Source of the DNA: Perilla frutescens
Taxonomy: Eukaryota; Streptophyta; Magnoliopsida; Lamiales; Lamiaceae
Direction of reading: 5' to 3'
DNA length: 64,000 bases
Assembly: GCA_026008535.1 (NCBI GenBank)
Contig: BRKX01000015.1
Location: forward strand, 20,233,501 to 20,297,500
Part shown: piece after piece, positions 22,340-34,484 of the stretch
Layout: each line of letters opens with the position of its first letter
Position numbering within the stretch: the first letter of the stretch is position 1
Notes under the pieces: model-generated
What the model was told of the DNA's origin: nothing
Seen by the model: the letters and a program-made list of their open reading frames with translations, nothing else
The model's database searches: none
Translations under genes and position numbers: made by a program

Positions 22340-24480
22340 TCCCTTGAGTTTAAATACTCATCGTACTAGGTTGCAAAGTCACTTGGAGGGAACTCTTCCA
22401 GAGAAATTGAATTATGTTGTCTTGCATAATACAATCTTGTGTGTTCATTTCTTCTGCGGTTTGAAGAACTCCTAGGTTGAAATGTATTAGAGGAGTTTCT
22501 AGATCGTTGAACAGATGGCCTATTTTGAGCTGATGCTCTTGTCTGAGTGACTGGCCTTGGGTGAACTTCAGGTCTTGGTTGAACTGATGACCTGGAATGA
22601 AATGGAGGCCTTCGAGGATTTGACCTCTGATGAGCTTTGGATTTTGGTCGAGTAGTAGATCTGGACTGCTGAGCTACTCAGTTTTAAACTGGTGGCTTTG
22701 ACTGAGCACCAAGTCTTTGAAAGATCGACTGTCTTCGAGTTACCCTTCTTGACTGATCAGTCTGATCTTTGGGCTGAGTTTGAGGAGTTTCCAAGATGCC
22801 CTTGTCTTTTGACTCCTCAACTGGGGGAGACTGAGCTGGTCTTGTGAATCCTCTCAGGATTCTAGATTCACAGCTCTGTACAACTGCATTGCCCTTCTCT
22901 GTGGCAGTGTACCTGCTGTATCCCAGTCCTAGGCTCCCAGATCCAGTCCTCTGATGACTCAAGATTTCATCAAGAGTCTGGGATCCCTTCTTGAACTTGT
23001 GGAATAATTTCTATTTTTCAAGAATGTCTTACTTGAGCTGCTCATTCTCAGCTTCTAGTTCAGTATTTCTTAGCTTCAGCTGATCCATTTCCATTGACCG
23101 AGCTTTGAGACTTTTCAGTCTTTCATTTTCAGCATTTAGCTCATCAAATCAGCTTCTTAGCTCATCATTTTCACCCTTCAGTTCAATATGCATACTTGAT
23201 ACATAAGCTAATTGATCTTCTAGGATTCTTAACTGTTCATCCATTTCGTTCCTAGAAATCGAAGCTTCATGTATATGATAGAATGAGGTTATTGAGTTAG
23301 ATTGACTAACCTCTTCATCATTGTCAGCCATAAGGCATGGTAGAGCTTCATCATCGGAGCTATAGCCATCTGAGTCGATTCCAGATGGGTAGTCTGAATC
23401 GTTGAGCACAGCATTCTTAGAGTTTGCGATCATTGCTTTCCTTTTGAAGAAGCTCCTCCTCACTTTGGCCTTTTTATCTTCAAGAAGCTCTGGACACTCG
23501 TATCTGTAGTGTCCTTGCTTGTGATAGTGGAAACATTCTTCTATGTTCCTGTTTGCCATCCTGAATTATTCAGCTGGATGATCAGCTGGCTGCTGGTTCC
23601 TTTCACCTTTAACAGCTTCATCAGCTTGGGGTTGAGCTGATTGTTGATCTCTGACTTTTCTTAGCTTCTCCAGCAATATTATCATTGACTGGATTTGTTC
23701 ATTTAAATCCTCATTCAGGATCTCCTTTTTATCGGCTGACTCTATTCTTCGATCAGTCACCGATCCCCCTGGATTCTCTCTGACAGGGAAGTCTCTTGGT
23801 CGGAAGCTATTTCTTCCACGGGCTTCTTTGAACCAGTTTCTTTCAGCATAGAAAGAAGCATCATGAGAAGAGGAAGTGGATGCTTCTCTCTTTCGGTTCA
23901 TGTTGTACTCATAAGCTTTGAGAAATCCAAATAACTCTCTGGGAGTAATGCTATTTAAGTCTCTCGACTCTTTGGTAGCAATTACTTTTATATCCCATTC
24001 ATCAGTGAGATTGTCAAGAACTTTTGAGTTCATCTCATTGTTGGGATAGTTTCTTCCCAGATTGTTCATCTCATTTATGATGCCAAGTAATCTTGTTTCT
24101 AGGCTCGAGATGCTTTCTTTCGGCTGCATTTTGAAAGACTCATATTTGTCAACTGCCAGCTGGAGCTTATTTCCTTTGATGGTCTCGGACTCTTTGCATA
24201 GATCTGTAAGAAGGTCCCAAATCTCCTTCGATGTTTTGTAGTTTTTTGTGTCTTTCATGCGATCCTCATCTAGAGTTTGAAAAAGAGCCGCTTGAGCGAC
24301 AAACTCTAGATATTTCAACTTCTTCTCTTCACTCGTGAGAAGATGAGTTGGCTTTGGGATCTTGGCTGGTTGGTTGACATCCATGATGTGGGCTTCATTG
24401 TCCATAATTATGATGATTGGACCGTCTTCTATCACCTCCCACATATTTTCATGGATAGAGCATAGATGAGCTTTCATCAT
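22340..24480 (-). pseudogene. Sirevirus gag
   Basis: Begins near ATG 24478-24480 (M-M-K-A-H). The capsid region has W-D-L-L-T-D-L-C, then L-Q-L-A-V-D-K-Y-E-S-F-K-M and E-L-F-G-F-L-K-A-Y-E, the UBN2/copia gag type. A nucleocapsid knuckle reads C-F-H-Y-H-K-Q-G-H-Y-R-Y-E-C; the second metal Cys is a Tyr, so the zinc site is broken. A long heptad-like coiled coil follows (about 22990-23300), then an Arg/Ser/Pro-rich tail to about 22340. The large coiled-coil gag is a Sirevirus trait. Stops occur at about 23566, 23147 and elsewhere. Confidence 0.85.
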
Positions 24481-24612
24481 TCTGCTCTAGTTATCATAAT
24501 TCTCAACTGAAAAGATAGATAGCTTATGGTTTCCCATAGTTTGAAAGGTTAGCACAGATAAACAGATCTAATTCAAATGATCTGAAGAAATGGCTGATCC
24601 TTAGAATCAACG

Positions 24613-24624
24613 GCTCTGATACCA
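24613..24624 (-). promoter_or_regulatory. Sirevirus primer binding site (initiator tRNA-Met)
   Basis: The minus strand reads TGGTATCAGAGC, the standard plant copia primer site complementary to the initiator tRNA-Met 3' end. It lies two bases inside the LTR. Confidence 0.95.
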
Positions 24625-24626
24625 CT

Positions 24627-26349
24627 TGTTGGTCCCGGTGCGAGTCTTTGTCAGTTTAGAGGGGGTGAATAAACTGACTTCAAAAACTTTAAAACAGATG
24701 TGGAATAGATAGGGCCCTGACTCGCTTTTGATATTTTATCTGTGCTTACTAATCAGTTGAGAGAAGCTGACTCAAGCTTAGCTGGTGAGCTGATTAGTTT
24801 TCAACTGATAGCTTGAAGACGTGGCTAAAGCTTATCAGTGCAGTCTGTGTGTGTGATAGTGTGCAGTTTAAGAACTTGCAAAACTGAAAAGCAGTAAGAG
24901 CAGCTCACACACAGAACTTTATAGAGGTTCGAAGCTTCCTGCTTCTACGTCCTCTCTTTCTTCCGCAGGAGGGCAATCCACTATGCAAGTGTAAAGTTTC
25001 TTTATTATAGTTACACAGTGAAGAATTCATGTTGGACCTGAAAATGGCACCCTTCAACCCGAGCGCAGCCTCCTTTCCAACTGTTGCTATCCCGGAAGAA
25101 CGGACCCATCAGTACACGCTCCTCCTCAGCCAGTTTCTGGGTCGACAGCTCACACTTACCGGTCCTAACTGCTCGCTGAGACTTTAGGTGCTATTGCCCG
25201 TCTTTACACGATTTAAGATCTCACTCGATCTTCAAGAAGGCAGTCTTGAATCTATTATCAATCTGGAATACTCCTTTCTTTTGAGCTGAGTGGTTAATCT
25301 TTAAGGGACTGAACTGAGAAGCTTTGCTCTTGCTAGAATTCTGCGTCAGCTTAGCAGCTTGCTTTGAACTTGAAGCACGCCTTCTTAGTTAGGACTTTTC
25401 GCACTTTGAGAATATTAAGCTTTGAGCTATGAGGAGGGAGAAAGAAAAAGCTTGTTCTGCAAAATAGCAAAGTTAGATAGGCGAAAGTCTTGGCCAAAAA
25501 TTGATTTCATCCTCTTTAAATAGATGAGTGGATTTTGACCGTTATGATTGGTGATTGTTTTAAAAACAAACCACCGGTGGCATTTTAATGTCTGTAGCCG
25601 TTTGAAGCTCTTAATGAACTAGCCTTTTTGACTTAAATGCTCTCTGCTCTAAGATCATCAGGATCTTTTAAAGATTTCCTGTTAAGATCTTCCTTGACTG
25701 CTTGTCAGAGGGAGCAGGTGATTCGGCTATCAGATTTTTGAACACTTAGCTGATGGGCTCTCAGCTATCTCGGGTTCCAACTCTAAGATTGTCCAGTTGG
25801 CAGATTTTCAGCTGCCTTGAGCTTCTATCCTGATATAGTCCAGTTCAGCTGACTCAGCAGCTAAGCTTACAAAAAGCTTTCAGTTCTGGACTTATCGGTT
25901 GGCTAACTGATTGAGCTTTTACCATTTCTCCTTGAACTGATCTATGGTCAGTTCAGTAGATGCTCAATGCTTTTAGAACTATTTTACCAGCTAACTGATC
26001 TTTGATCAATTTAACGTCAGCTCAAACTGATCTTTGATTAGATCAGTTTCAGCTTTCAAGCTGACTCTGTTCATCAGTCTGTCTTGGCTTTCTGCTAAGA
26101 CTGATGATTACTCATCTGTGGATGCCTACAAGTCTTCAAATTTCTCTTCTCTTTTTATAACTTTTCTTAAGCTTTGAAGAATTATCTTGACTAGCCTGAT
26201 CGAGGCAATCCTGTAAGCTGGTTGACCATGCTTCTGAATAGTTGTCTCTCATTCCTGAATTCCAGCTTTTCATAACCTGCAGTTTTTCATTAAATCATCA
26301 CACATGTTTTGACATTTCATCAAAACCATCATTTGGGATTTTCCCAACA
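24627..26349 (-). repeat. Sirevirus 5' LTR
   Basis: About 1723 bp. On the minus strand it starts TGTTGGGAAAATCCCAAATG and ends CACCGGGACCAACA, adjoining the PBS. A TATA-like CTATTTAAAGAGG at about 25510-25525 (minus strand) could be the promoter; another TATAAAAA lies at 26152-26159. No partner LTR is in the window, so age cannot be judged. Confidence 0.88.
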
Positions 26350-27700
26350 ATTTTCTTAACATATATTTATGTGAAGTACATATTTTGTTATACTTTTTGA
26401 TGTTACTGTAATGTTGTGTCTGTGGTTATCATTTGTATGTTTCTAACTTTGTTTCTCAGTTTGCAATCTTGTGGTCGAAAGAAGCTCCGAGGACTGTATT
26501 GTGCTCGTATCGCTATTGCATGCACAAACGAGTTGAGATTTAAAGTCCATAAGTCTGTCATTGGATTCATGAATGGAAAGAAGAAACGATTAAGAATTGT
26601 GTATTTATATTTGGATACTTAAGATGTTGTGACTTGATGTTTGGATATTTGATACACTTGGACAACTATTTGTGTGTTTTCATTTGGTGGCTGGGGATTG
26701 TTATATGTTGAGATTTGGTTATGTTTTAAATTTGAACTTGTTTGTCTTTGGAGATGATTGTATAAGCTAAATTATGTGCTTGGTTTATGTGTGGTTTCTA
26801 TAATAGTGAATGGATTGAGATTATTGAAATGGAATTAATGGAATGGTGATTAGTATCTTTGTATTTTAAATTTTATATCATTTAAGATGTTATTTGTGAA
26901 ATAAATTTTGTATAAAGTAGACATTGTTTTTATTACTGAACAACAATGACTGCTTCAGAATTAGTTTGAATTATGTCCATTCAATAACGTCCATAACCTG
27001 CATTTAAGGAAAAGCTTATTTTTAGAAATAATGTTAGTATCATTTCTTAAGTTATAAAGTATCACATGTTCAAAAAAAAATAACATTAGGTTGTGGAAAA
27101 GTATCATTTATTCAGCCTAAAGGTATCAATTAAGATACAAAAACGTATCATTTAAGAAACAGATGTAATTTCATTTTAAGAATTATAAGAACATATCATG
27201 TTTTACACAATGAGTAGATGTTTATTTCCATATTGGAAAAACTTAAAGAAAAAAATAAATTTCATAAATGAATGTCTAAGAAATAAAATTGCATCATAAT
27301 AGTATTCCAAAATCATAAAGTTCCAACATAATAAATTTCCATCAAAATTTTGTTCTAATACAACTCTTAAAATATCCCAAAGTATATTTAAAAGTGAAGA
27401 ATCTCCAATCCAAGTATCTACAAATGGAATCGAAGATGTGAGTCGGATAAATATAAAGGGTATCATTCAGTAAGAATAAAAGTATCAATTATATTGAAAA
27501 CATGTATCAACCTGATATCCATCTAAAACAAACGAGGGTTGGGAGTTTTGGAGTCAAACACATTCAACTGAATTGAGTTTGCTGCATTATTGCCCTTCTT
27601 CTTTCTGTCTTTCTCAAGTTATCGCTTAATTCTTTTTTTCCTTTCCTTGATTGTTGCTTTTACAAGATCGAGTACACTTACAGATAATATGGAGACATCT
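26350..27700. other. AT-rich intergenic DNA, no gene recognised
   Basis: Flank of the Sirevirus. Two short open stretches exist (26416-26622 plus, 27203-27466 minus), but neither has a recognisable motif. The word TATCAT(T/A)TAAGA recurs between 26870 and 27500. Nothing else visible. Confidence 0.5.
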
Positions 27701-27719
27701 GTATCCTCGATTAAAAAAT

Positions 27720-28250
27720 CTTAAGTTGCAACATCCTTCTTGAGATTATAGAGTTTCCATCAATCTTTGGCAGGCATCAACATTAGAAAGGTGATCAAGT
27801 AAAACAAAATCAATAGTTCACCACAATTTTGAAACTTGTTACATGTTTCCTAAGATCAATCAACTGCGTACCCAAATTCTTAAATAAAGTTAACAGAGCA
27901 TCTACTTCAGGAAATAATGGGCTTGATATTACTTGCGAGAGTTTTCCAACTTCAGAATGAGTTCGCATATGACCATGTGGCACAACATCATTAATATCAA
28001 ATCCTTCAGATGCATCTGTTTCTTCTTCTAAACATGAAGGCAAGATCAAATAAACTAACTTCCCAAACAGTGCATCGAATGAAAAATCACCCTAAATTAT
28101 ACAGACTAGTACACAGCAGAGTAGTAGAATTAGCACAAATATAATTCACTCAGAAGTGCTCAAGTCAGTATACTCAAAATACACACTAGAGGCCTCACCT
28201 TAAACTCATCAAGGTTTAAAATTATTGGATAGGAGTCAGTCCTTGTACCA
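27720..28250 (-). pseudogene. SEC10: Exocyst subunit SEC10 gene fragment (exons 1-3, degenerate)
   Basis: Three exon-like blocks with matching splice sites. Block 1 (about 28250-28199) ends I-I-L-N-L-D-E-F-K, followed by GTGAGG. Block 2 (28091-27843) opens after TTTAG with G-D-F-S-F-D-A-L-F-G, continues through H-G-H-M-R and S-S-P-L-F-P-E-V-D-A-L-L, and ends L-R-K-H before GTAACA. Block 3 (about 27766-27722) reads I-D-G then, after a frameshift, N-L-K-K-D-V-A-T and a stop. This is the N-terminus of plant SEC10, the exocyst component that tethers secretory vesicles at the plasma membrane. The remaining exons are not here. The upstream side is fused to a gypsy pol tail at about 28250, which removes the start. 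Non-functional. Identification is from remembered SEC10 sequence and is strong over block 2. Confidence 0.75.
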
Positions 28251-28255
28251 TCTTT

Positions 28256-28471
28256 AGTGATGAAGCCAAGACAAGCACTGAAGAATTAAACCCAGAGCTG
28301 CAACTAAGAGGACCAATTACGCGTTTACGAGCTAAACAATTGCAAGGTTATTTCCAAGCATTTGTGCGCAAGAAGCTTGAAGAAGAAGATGGAGTTAAAT
28401 GCAGCCCTAATATTGTTACATTGTTAACAATTGAAGATGAAGATCAAAGCTTGAAAAATGATGCATGGTGA
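28256..28471 (+). pseudogene. C-terminal tail of a Ty3/gypsy polyprotein
   Basis: An open frame ending at TGA 28469-28471, with E-L-Q-L-R-G-P-I-T-R-L-R-A-K-Q-L near 28295-28345. The G-P-(I/M)-T-R-x-x-A-K motif is the usual end of many plant gypsy polyproteins. Nothing upstream belongs to pol: the sequence switches to SEC10 exon sequence at about 28250, so this is a 5'-truncated insertion or a recombination product. Confidence 0.6.
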
Positions 28472-29400
28472 TCAAGAGTTGAAGACGTGTGCATGCACGT
28501 TAGCGACTAGTTGGACGTGCATGGCTTTGCATGGATCGAACCCTTATACTTTAATTAAGGGTCTCGATTATTTATTCCTTAGTTTAGTATTTTATTAATT
28601 CAGATTTTATGTTATTTAATTTCAATTTTATTAGATAGGTAATTAGAGTTTTATTTAAGGGAACTTCTTTCCTTAATAGAATTCTAATTAAGGTAGTTTC
28701 CTAGTCTTGATTTTCGCCCCTAGTCTTATAAATAGGAATAATATGTGACACTTTATTCTTTAGACTTTGTTGGATATTTTGAATTAAATCACATTGTCTC
28801 AAACACCTTTGGTTCGATTTTACAACTCTTAAAGTTTAGTACCTTTAAGTTTTATCAAGAGTGTCGTTCTAGTTCTCAAGTTCTAGGGTGGTCTCACTAT
28901 AATCCGAGAAGCTACTTCAAGACACGCGTTTCGTTGTATTTAAACAACGGGGTTCGTGTCGGTTGCAACTCAAATACAACAACATCATCATCGCCGTCGT
29001 TCAACATCGCCGATCATCTTCATTCAGCCGCCGATCAACATTCATCCATCGTCCATCTCGAATTCATCATACCGTACGTTATCTTATCATTATCATACCT
29101 TATCTACTCAAGCCATTATTCGCCTTTACATGTCCTAAACCATTCCACAATACCCTAGCCTATTCAGCCCTCATTTTGTTGGTTTGGTATTGTTTATTTA
29201 CTTGTGTTGTTCATAGTTTAAATAGTCTAGTTGTCTAGTAATTAATATCCTATTTGTGTCGTTAGTTTTATTCCCAATTGAGTCTTCCGCATATCTTCAT
29301 TATTTGAGTCTAGTATAGTGGATTGAATCCTTACATGTTGTCATGTGTTCGTTCTTGGTTATCCGCATAATCCTCCGGTGTCGATCATTTGCTGAGATCA
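28472..29400 (+). repeat. LTR-like region following the gypsy pol tail
   Basis: It has features expected of a gypsy 3' LTR: it starts right after pol, has a TATA box CTTATAAATAGG at about 28724-28735, a transcribed C/T-rich leader with CATCATCATCGCCG repeats near 28980, and loss of coding character. An open stretch at 28745-29158 has no motif and is taken as LTR. The right boundary is uncertain (about 29400) and no target duplication was found. Confidence 0.5.
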
Positions 29401-30072
29401 CATCATTTAATCTCTTTCATCTATGACAAGACCAATATATGAGAAACATCAAGTATAGCTTGGGCATCGCCGACTAATAAGCAAATCAAAATTGAAAAAG
29501 GCTGTAAATATAGTACTAATAATTGGTTGAAGACAGTAGATGAAGTACTATTATTATTGGCCAAAGGTAATACATAGTTTGAAACACCGAGATAAATCGA
29601 AAATCCTTTTCATGTGAAGGAGGATTTGCAGCAGCAGGAATTTGATAAGTCTCATGATTAGAACATTGAACTTTATGGTGTTGATCATGTTAATCGACAT
29701 CTCGTTAAACATCAACAACTCTATCAACAGATTCCAAATAAGAAATTAAAGAGATTCCAACAAAGGTTCATTTGTTTCATTCCCTCATAAAAATCTTCAA
29801 CTTGGAAACCTTCAACTTCAACTTCCCATTTGGAAAATAGAATTGCAACAACAATCACAAAACCCTCTATATCGCCTCAATTCCAATGAGAAAAGAAAAC
29901 AAAGCAGCTTGGATTTCATCCATCACAAGCAATAGCTTCGTCCAACTCCAATTTTTAAATTCCACACAAAATTCCCCAAATTTGTAAGATGCAAGTGTTG
30001 GACTACACAAAATTAATTTGAGAATTGAAATCTACACAATTAAAAAGATTAGATTGAATTTTCGAAACTCAC
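29401..30072. other. Intergenic DNA, no gene recognised
   Basis: AT-rich with many stops on both strands. It could be intron sequence downstream of the leader exon proposed at 30073-30260, but no acceptor can be fixed. Confidence 0.35.
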
Positions 30073-30260
30073 CTTGAATATATTGAACTGGAGCAAAAAG
30101 AAACAAAATCAGATTTTTTCAACGTATGGCTGCCAATACGTCGAAGATGTCGACGAACGGTGGTCGCGAGCTTCGGTGCGGTGGTGATGGTGACGACATT
30201 GGCGATGGCGATGAATGGGAGCGGAATCTTTGAGCTACGACTTCGCCTTCTTTCTTTCTC
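30073..30260 (-). promoter_or_regulatory. Possible 5'-leader exon of the former SEC10 gene
   Basis: A GC-richer patch on the minus strand ends CAAG followed by a perfect donor GTGAGT (30067-30072). Its only ATG (30198-30200) opens a short frame, as in a uORF. It points leftwards towards the SEC10 exons about 1.8 kb away, with the gypsy LTR in between. The link to SEC10 is inference from orientation and position only. Confidence 0.3.
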
Positions 30261-31270
30261 GCGTTTTTGATTTTGTAGTTTTTTTTTTAATTTGAGCTGA
30301 ATTTGGCGGATTGGGCTTCCTCCGAGCTAATGGACCGGCCCATCAATCTTGTGGACAGGAGAGTAGCCATAACAAAAATAACGGCCGTCGTTTCTTTTTA
30401 TTTTCAGCCCACAGCAATTGCTTTATAAGGCAAGTGGGCCACCATGATGTATTAGTATTCTCTTTTCTTTTGTTTTTGGTTTATCTGTGGACGAGGGTAA
30501 CCTTTAGCTATTAAATGAAAGTGTGCATTTGGAAAATTAATTAACATCCTAAATTCGTGTTTCTCTTCATTCATGGCACATTATTAACAAAAGTCACCAT
30601 TTTATCTCTTTTTTTTTTATCTCTTTTCTTCGTTATAATTAAATAAACATTTCTAAGAAATTGTTATGGCTAAAATTCTGAATGGAATATATCCAATCTT
30701 GTAGGTTAATCTTGACAGAAATAATCTCATCAAACAAAAATTACATCCTGGAACCCAACATTCCCAAAATATATAAAAATTGAATTCGGCCACTTTTTAC
30801 GTTGTTGAATGCTGAGTAGACTCTACGTAGGGGTTAGCAAATTACTTAGTTATTAAGAAGGAAAAAAAAAACTTTACTTTTAACAAAAATTAGCACACAT
30901 TTTCAACAATTTTTTTTGGCAGACTTTCAAAATCTTTGACCCATTTTTATCCTTCCACCTTGAATTTTGAACTTTGGAAACTATCATACCCGATTGTATA
31001 GATCCTAGAAAACTAATTATTAAATCATCTAGTTTCCTTCATAATGAAGTCTCGTATAATTCAGTTATTCTTATTTTAATTCATTTGTATATTTATTTAC
31101 AGTCTTTTGTCACTTTTAATTTGCATCTTTTTTATTTAGATTATTGTAAATTTTCTGCAGATTAGTTAATTTTACGTCAAAATTTATTTCACACACTCTA
31201 CAACTTTTCGTAATTTTTATCTTATTTTTTTTTACATTTATACGATATTGATTTTTATTCATTTTTTATA
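30261..31270. other. AT-rich intergenic DNA
   Basis: No gene, RNA or repeat ends recognised on either strand. Confidence 0.5.
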
Positions 31271-31279
31271 ATTTATAAA

Positions 31280-31968
31280 GGAAAAAAGTGCAAACACACC
31301 CCCCCCAACTTTATCTTGGGGGTTAACATTTTTCTTGGGGCAAAAACCACCCCCAACATTTAACAAAAGGTGCAAATTTCCCCTCTCCTCCCCCAAAATA
31401 GTATTTTTGTGCAAATATATATATATATATATATATATAAAATTTATTTTTACATGCATCATGGAAACTTCCATGCCAAAAGTAATTCTTATTAAAATAG
31501 GGATGTAAATGAAATTTCGAATTTAATTCATATTACATGCATCTATATTACTATATGTATACTATATATTATTTATATTATTGTATATTGTTTTATTACA
31601 TGCATATATAGGCATGGAAATGAAATTTTATATTTAATTTTGTTGCTCATTACTTTTTTGTTACATGTAATTTTCATACATTTTTAAATAAATTTCATTC
31701 AAAAAATACAAACTCAAAATAAATAATAATAATATTTTAGGTCTATAATTAAATGGGGGTTATAATTTTTTAGTGTTGAAATAAAAATATATAAAAGTGT
31801 ATTTTGCACCAAAAAAAAAAAACTATTTTGGGAAAAACTATTTTGGGAGAGGGAAGGGGAATTTGCATTTTTTGAGAAACGTTAAGGTGATATTTGTTAA
31901 AATAATATTAAGGGTGAATTCATCCCTCAAAGTAATTAAACTTTAGGGTTGGTTTTGTACATTTTCTT
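31280..31968. repeat. Mutator-like MITE with 9-bp target duplication
   Basis: The 689-bp element is flanked by the perfect direct repeat ATTTATAAA at 31271-31279 and 31969-31977. Its ends form long inverted repeats of roughly 150 bp: left GGAAAAAAGTGCAAACACAC, right (reverse complement) AAGAAAATGTACAAAACCAA. The inner arms share CCCCTCTCC...CCAAAATAGT. A 9-bp duplication and long TIRs are Mutator-family traits. There is no ORF. A short (AT)n tract sits at about 31418-31438. Confidence 0.75.
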
Positions 31969-31977
31969 ATTTATAAA

Positions 31978-34484
31978 TAAGAATGAGCAAACATACTTCT
32001 GTGGAGACCAACGACTCACCGAGCCATGTAAGATGAAATTTCAAATTTTCAAAAGTGGTCAAAGTTCCATTTTCGAGTAGAGGTTTTTCTTTAGATAGGA
32101 TAATGTGTTAGAAATTAGAATAAAATAGAATATAAATTTTGGAATATTAAACTATTTTCTGTTAGAACCCTTTTTTCCAGTTTTGAGCATTTTGAACAAA
32201 GAATATATATAAAGACAGCGGAAAACTCTCTCTCTCTCTCTGGTCCAAATCCGAGAAATAAGAACAGTGGTATGTCAGTGCGTAATTACAGAGCCTGAGT
32301 CTCTGTTTTACACATTGGGAATACGCATCTGTTACTTGACAACAAAGTGAGTCATGTCATGGGATGCATGGGGCTCGACGCTCGAGATTTAGAGAGAGAA
32401 AGACACATAGAGAGACAGAGAGAGAAGCTGGTCTTTGTCATTGATGGGCGAGCCCATTTAAACGGAACTAGCTAGGGCTCTCCTTTGGGCTTTGACCCAT
32501 TAATGTCAGCCCCCACGCGGAAGAACCAAACCACAATTTTCAACTTTTAATTAAAAAAGGATTTTAGAAATACTGTGGGACATCTCTTACTTTTTAAATG
32601 GATATTAATTATATTGATTTTTTTCATCTCTTACTATTTTAAAGATAATATTATATTTTTATCATTTAAAAAATACACCAATGTTATTAATATGGGATGT
32701 GGCCAAAAAATTCGTCACCAGTATAATTAATATCTACTAATAACGTTATTTATATTCTCAAAATATAATTATTAAAATATTTTTTAAATTAAAATACCAA
32801 ATTAGGGTTTGGTGGCGGCGCCATCTTCTGAAATTTTTGTATCGATTCTTTCTATTCTTCTAATTAAAAATTGTAATGCTCTATAATTATCAATAAATCA
32901 TTTCCTACGAGACTACACATTTCCCTTAATAAGTTTTTTTATTTATTATTATTTTTATAATTTTTTTGTCCAGCCGTGCTAGCTAGTTTGTCCAAAATGG
33001 TCTTTAACTACTAATTATAAAATTAAATTAATGCACAATAAATTAAAATTAAAAAATGAGAAAAATTAATAATTTTAAAAGTAAACACAGAATTGATCAC
33101 TGTGTGTAACAAATAAATTTGTCTGCACTTGCAGGCTTTAATATGGGAGGGGATACATTTTTTTTAATATTTGTATTAATTGTAGTAGGAATTAAGGAGA
33201 TATTTGTGCATCAAATAAATGGGGGCATTCGTTATACATCGAAAGGCTTTTTTAATTTACTTTAGATCAACTCCAATAGTTTATTTCTATCTCTATTATC
33301 TCCAACAGTTTACTTCTATCTCTATTATACTCAAAATATTCACTTAATCTACAACACTTTACTCTAAATTCTACTCTAAACAGAAATATTCCATAATATT
33401 CATTTTTTATGTATTTATTTCAATCAAAAAATTTCCAAAAAAATTAATTATTAAAATTTATAAAACTAAATAATAATACAACATACAAACATTTCATAAT
33501 AATATTGCAAAAAACAAAAAAATATAGAAACATTTCATATAATATTCCTTTTTCATGTTTAGTAGTTTTATTATGTAATTTTATTAAATGTCATTTTAAT
33601 TTGAAAATTAAAAAAAAAAAAAAAACACGATCCTTCTTATTTGATGTCATTTTAATTTGATATACAAGTTTTTATTTCAATATTTATAAGAAATAAATAA
33701 ATTAAAGAAGATAAAAAAAAATCGATGAGCAATGATATGGCAGCACTGTAGTAGTGCCCAAGCGATTTTGGGAACATATGGATGCTCTTAGACTTAATAA
33801 TAGGTTTTTTTTAAATATTCTTTTTTTTTAATATTCATATATAAATTAGTCGCAAAACGAATATTTATGTTTCCATAAGAGTAGTGTTATTATAGAACAA
33901 CAGCCAACATTTGTGGTCAGAACGAGATCTCGAGAATTACTTAATGGGAGGAGCAGTATTACTGTATAATTAGATTTTAACAGAATAACTAATATTAATG
34001 AAAACAAAACTCAATTATTAGAAATAATGAAAAAAGAAAGCAATAGAGAACCAAGAAAATTGATAACTATTAAAATTGAGTTTACTACAAGTTGTTCCCA
34101 TAAAAACCCAACTACAAACTCTCAGCTCGCAGAGCTGAACTCAGGAGTAAATAAAAACATGCTCCGAATAGAGTACTACTTAATAAGCGGGTGGTACACC
34201 ATATCCACCTCAGCCAACTTCTCTCCCTTCCAACACAAAAGGAAAAGAAGTAAATTTTTTTTTGTAAAAATAAGGCACCTCATAAATTGGGTGCCCTAGA
34301 AAGGACCATATAAAATTAGTCCCTTCTGAATTTAACCATAGAGATCACCAACTTCAACCTATAACAAAAGTCACCCTACCAATAATAGTGACCACACTAA
34401 AAATCAGACACCACCCATACCTAGTAGTAGTAAAAAAAAACAAACAAGAAATTTGCCACCTCTTAAGATAGAAGTGGTCGTCCA
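31978..34484. other. AT-rich intergenic DNA, including expansin 3' flank
   Basis: No coding sequence supported. A (CT)n tract lies near 32221-32240. A loosely inverted-repeat segment at about 33258-33795 has ends resembling GAGCATCC-type MITEs but is too weak to call. The last 200-400 bases would include the expansin 3' UTR. Confidence 0.5.

Larger units (their letters stand above)
1..26349 (-). mobile_element. Sirevirus-type Ty1/copia retrotransposon, interrupted by two Athila insertions, 3' end outside window
   Basis: A single minus-strand copia element can be followed through 24627-26349 (5' LTR), 24613-24624 (PBS), gag (about 22340-24480), protease-integrase-RT (19241-21960), the RNase H end (about 12880-13290) and a long 3' region (1-5570). 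Domain order PR-INT-RT-RH is copia. The 1.7-kb LTR, the long coiled-coil gag and extra ORFs between pol and the 3' LTR are Sirevirus traits. Continuity across 5570/12774 is shown by the GATGC duplication left by Athila-1. The 13.3/19.24 kb join is interrupted by Athila-2. Reading frames are full of stops and at least two frameshifts, so it is inactive. The 3' LTR is not in the window. Assignment to copia is certain; Sirevirus is strongly supported but not tested by phylogeny. Confidence 0.85.

Noticed and set aside
26416..27466. Short ORFs on both strands as host gene exons
   Set aside because: No motif, no consistent splice signals and no continuity with the SEC10 fragment.
28745..29158. 137-codon plus-strand ORF
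   Set aside because: It lies inside an LTR-like region with a TATA box just upstream, overlaps other open frames over CAT-repeat DNA and shows no protein motif.
33258..33795. Possible MITE with GAGCATCC-like right end
   Set aside because: The left and right ends pair poorly and no target duplication can be fixed.
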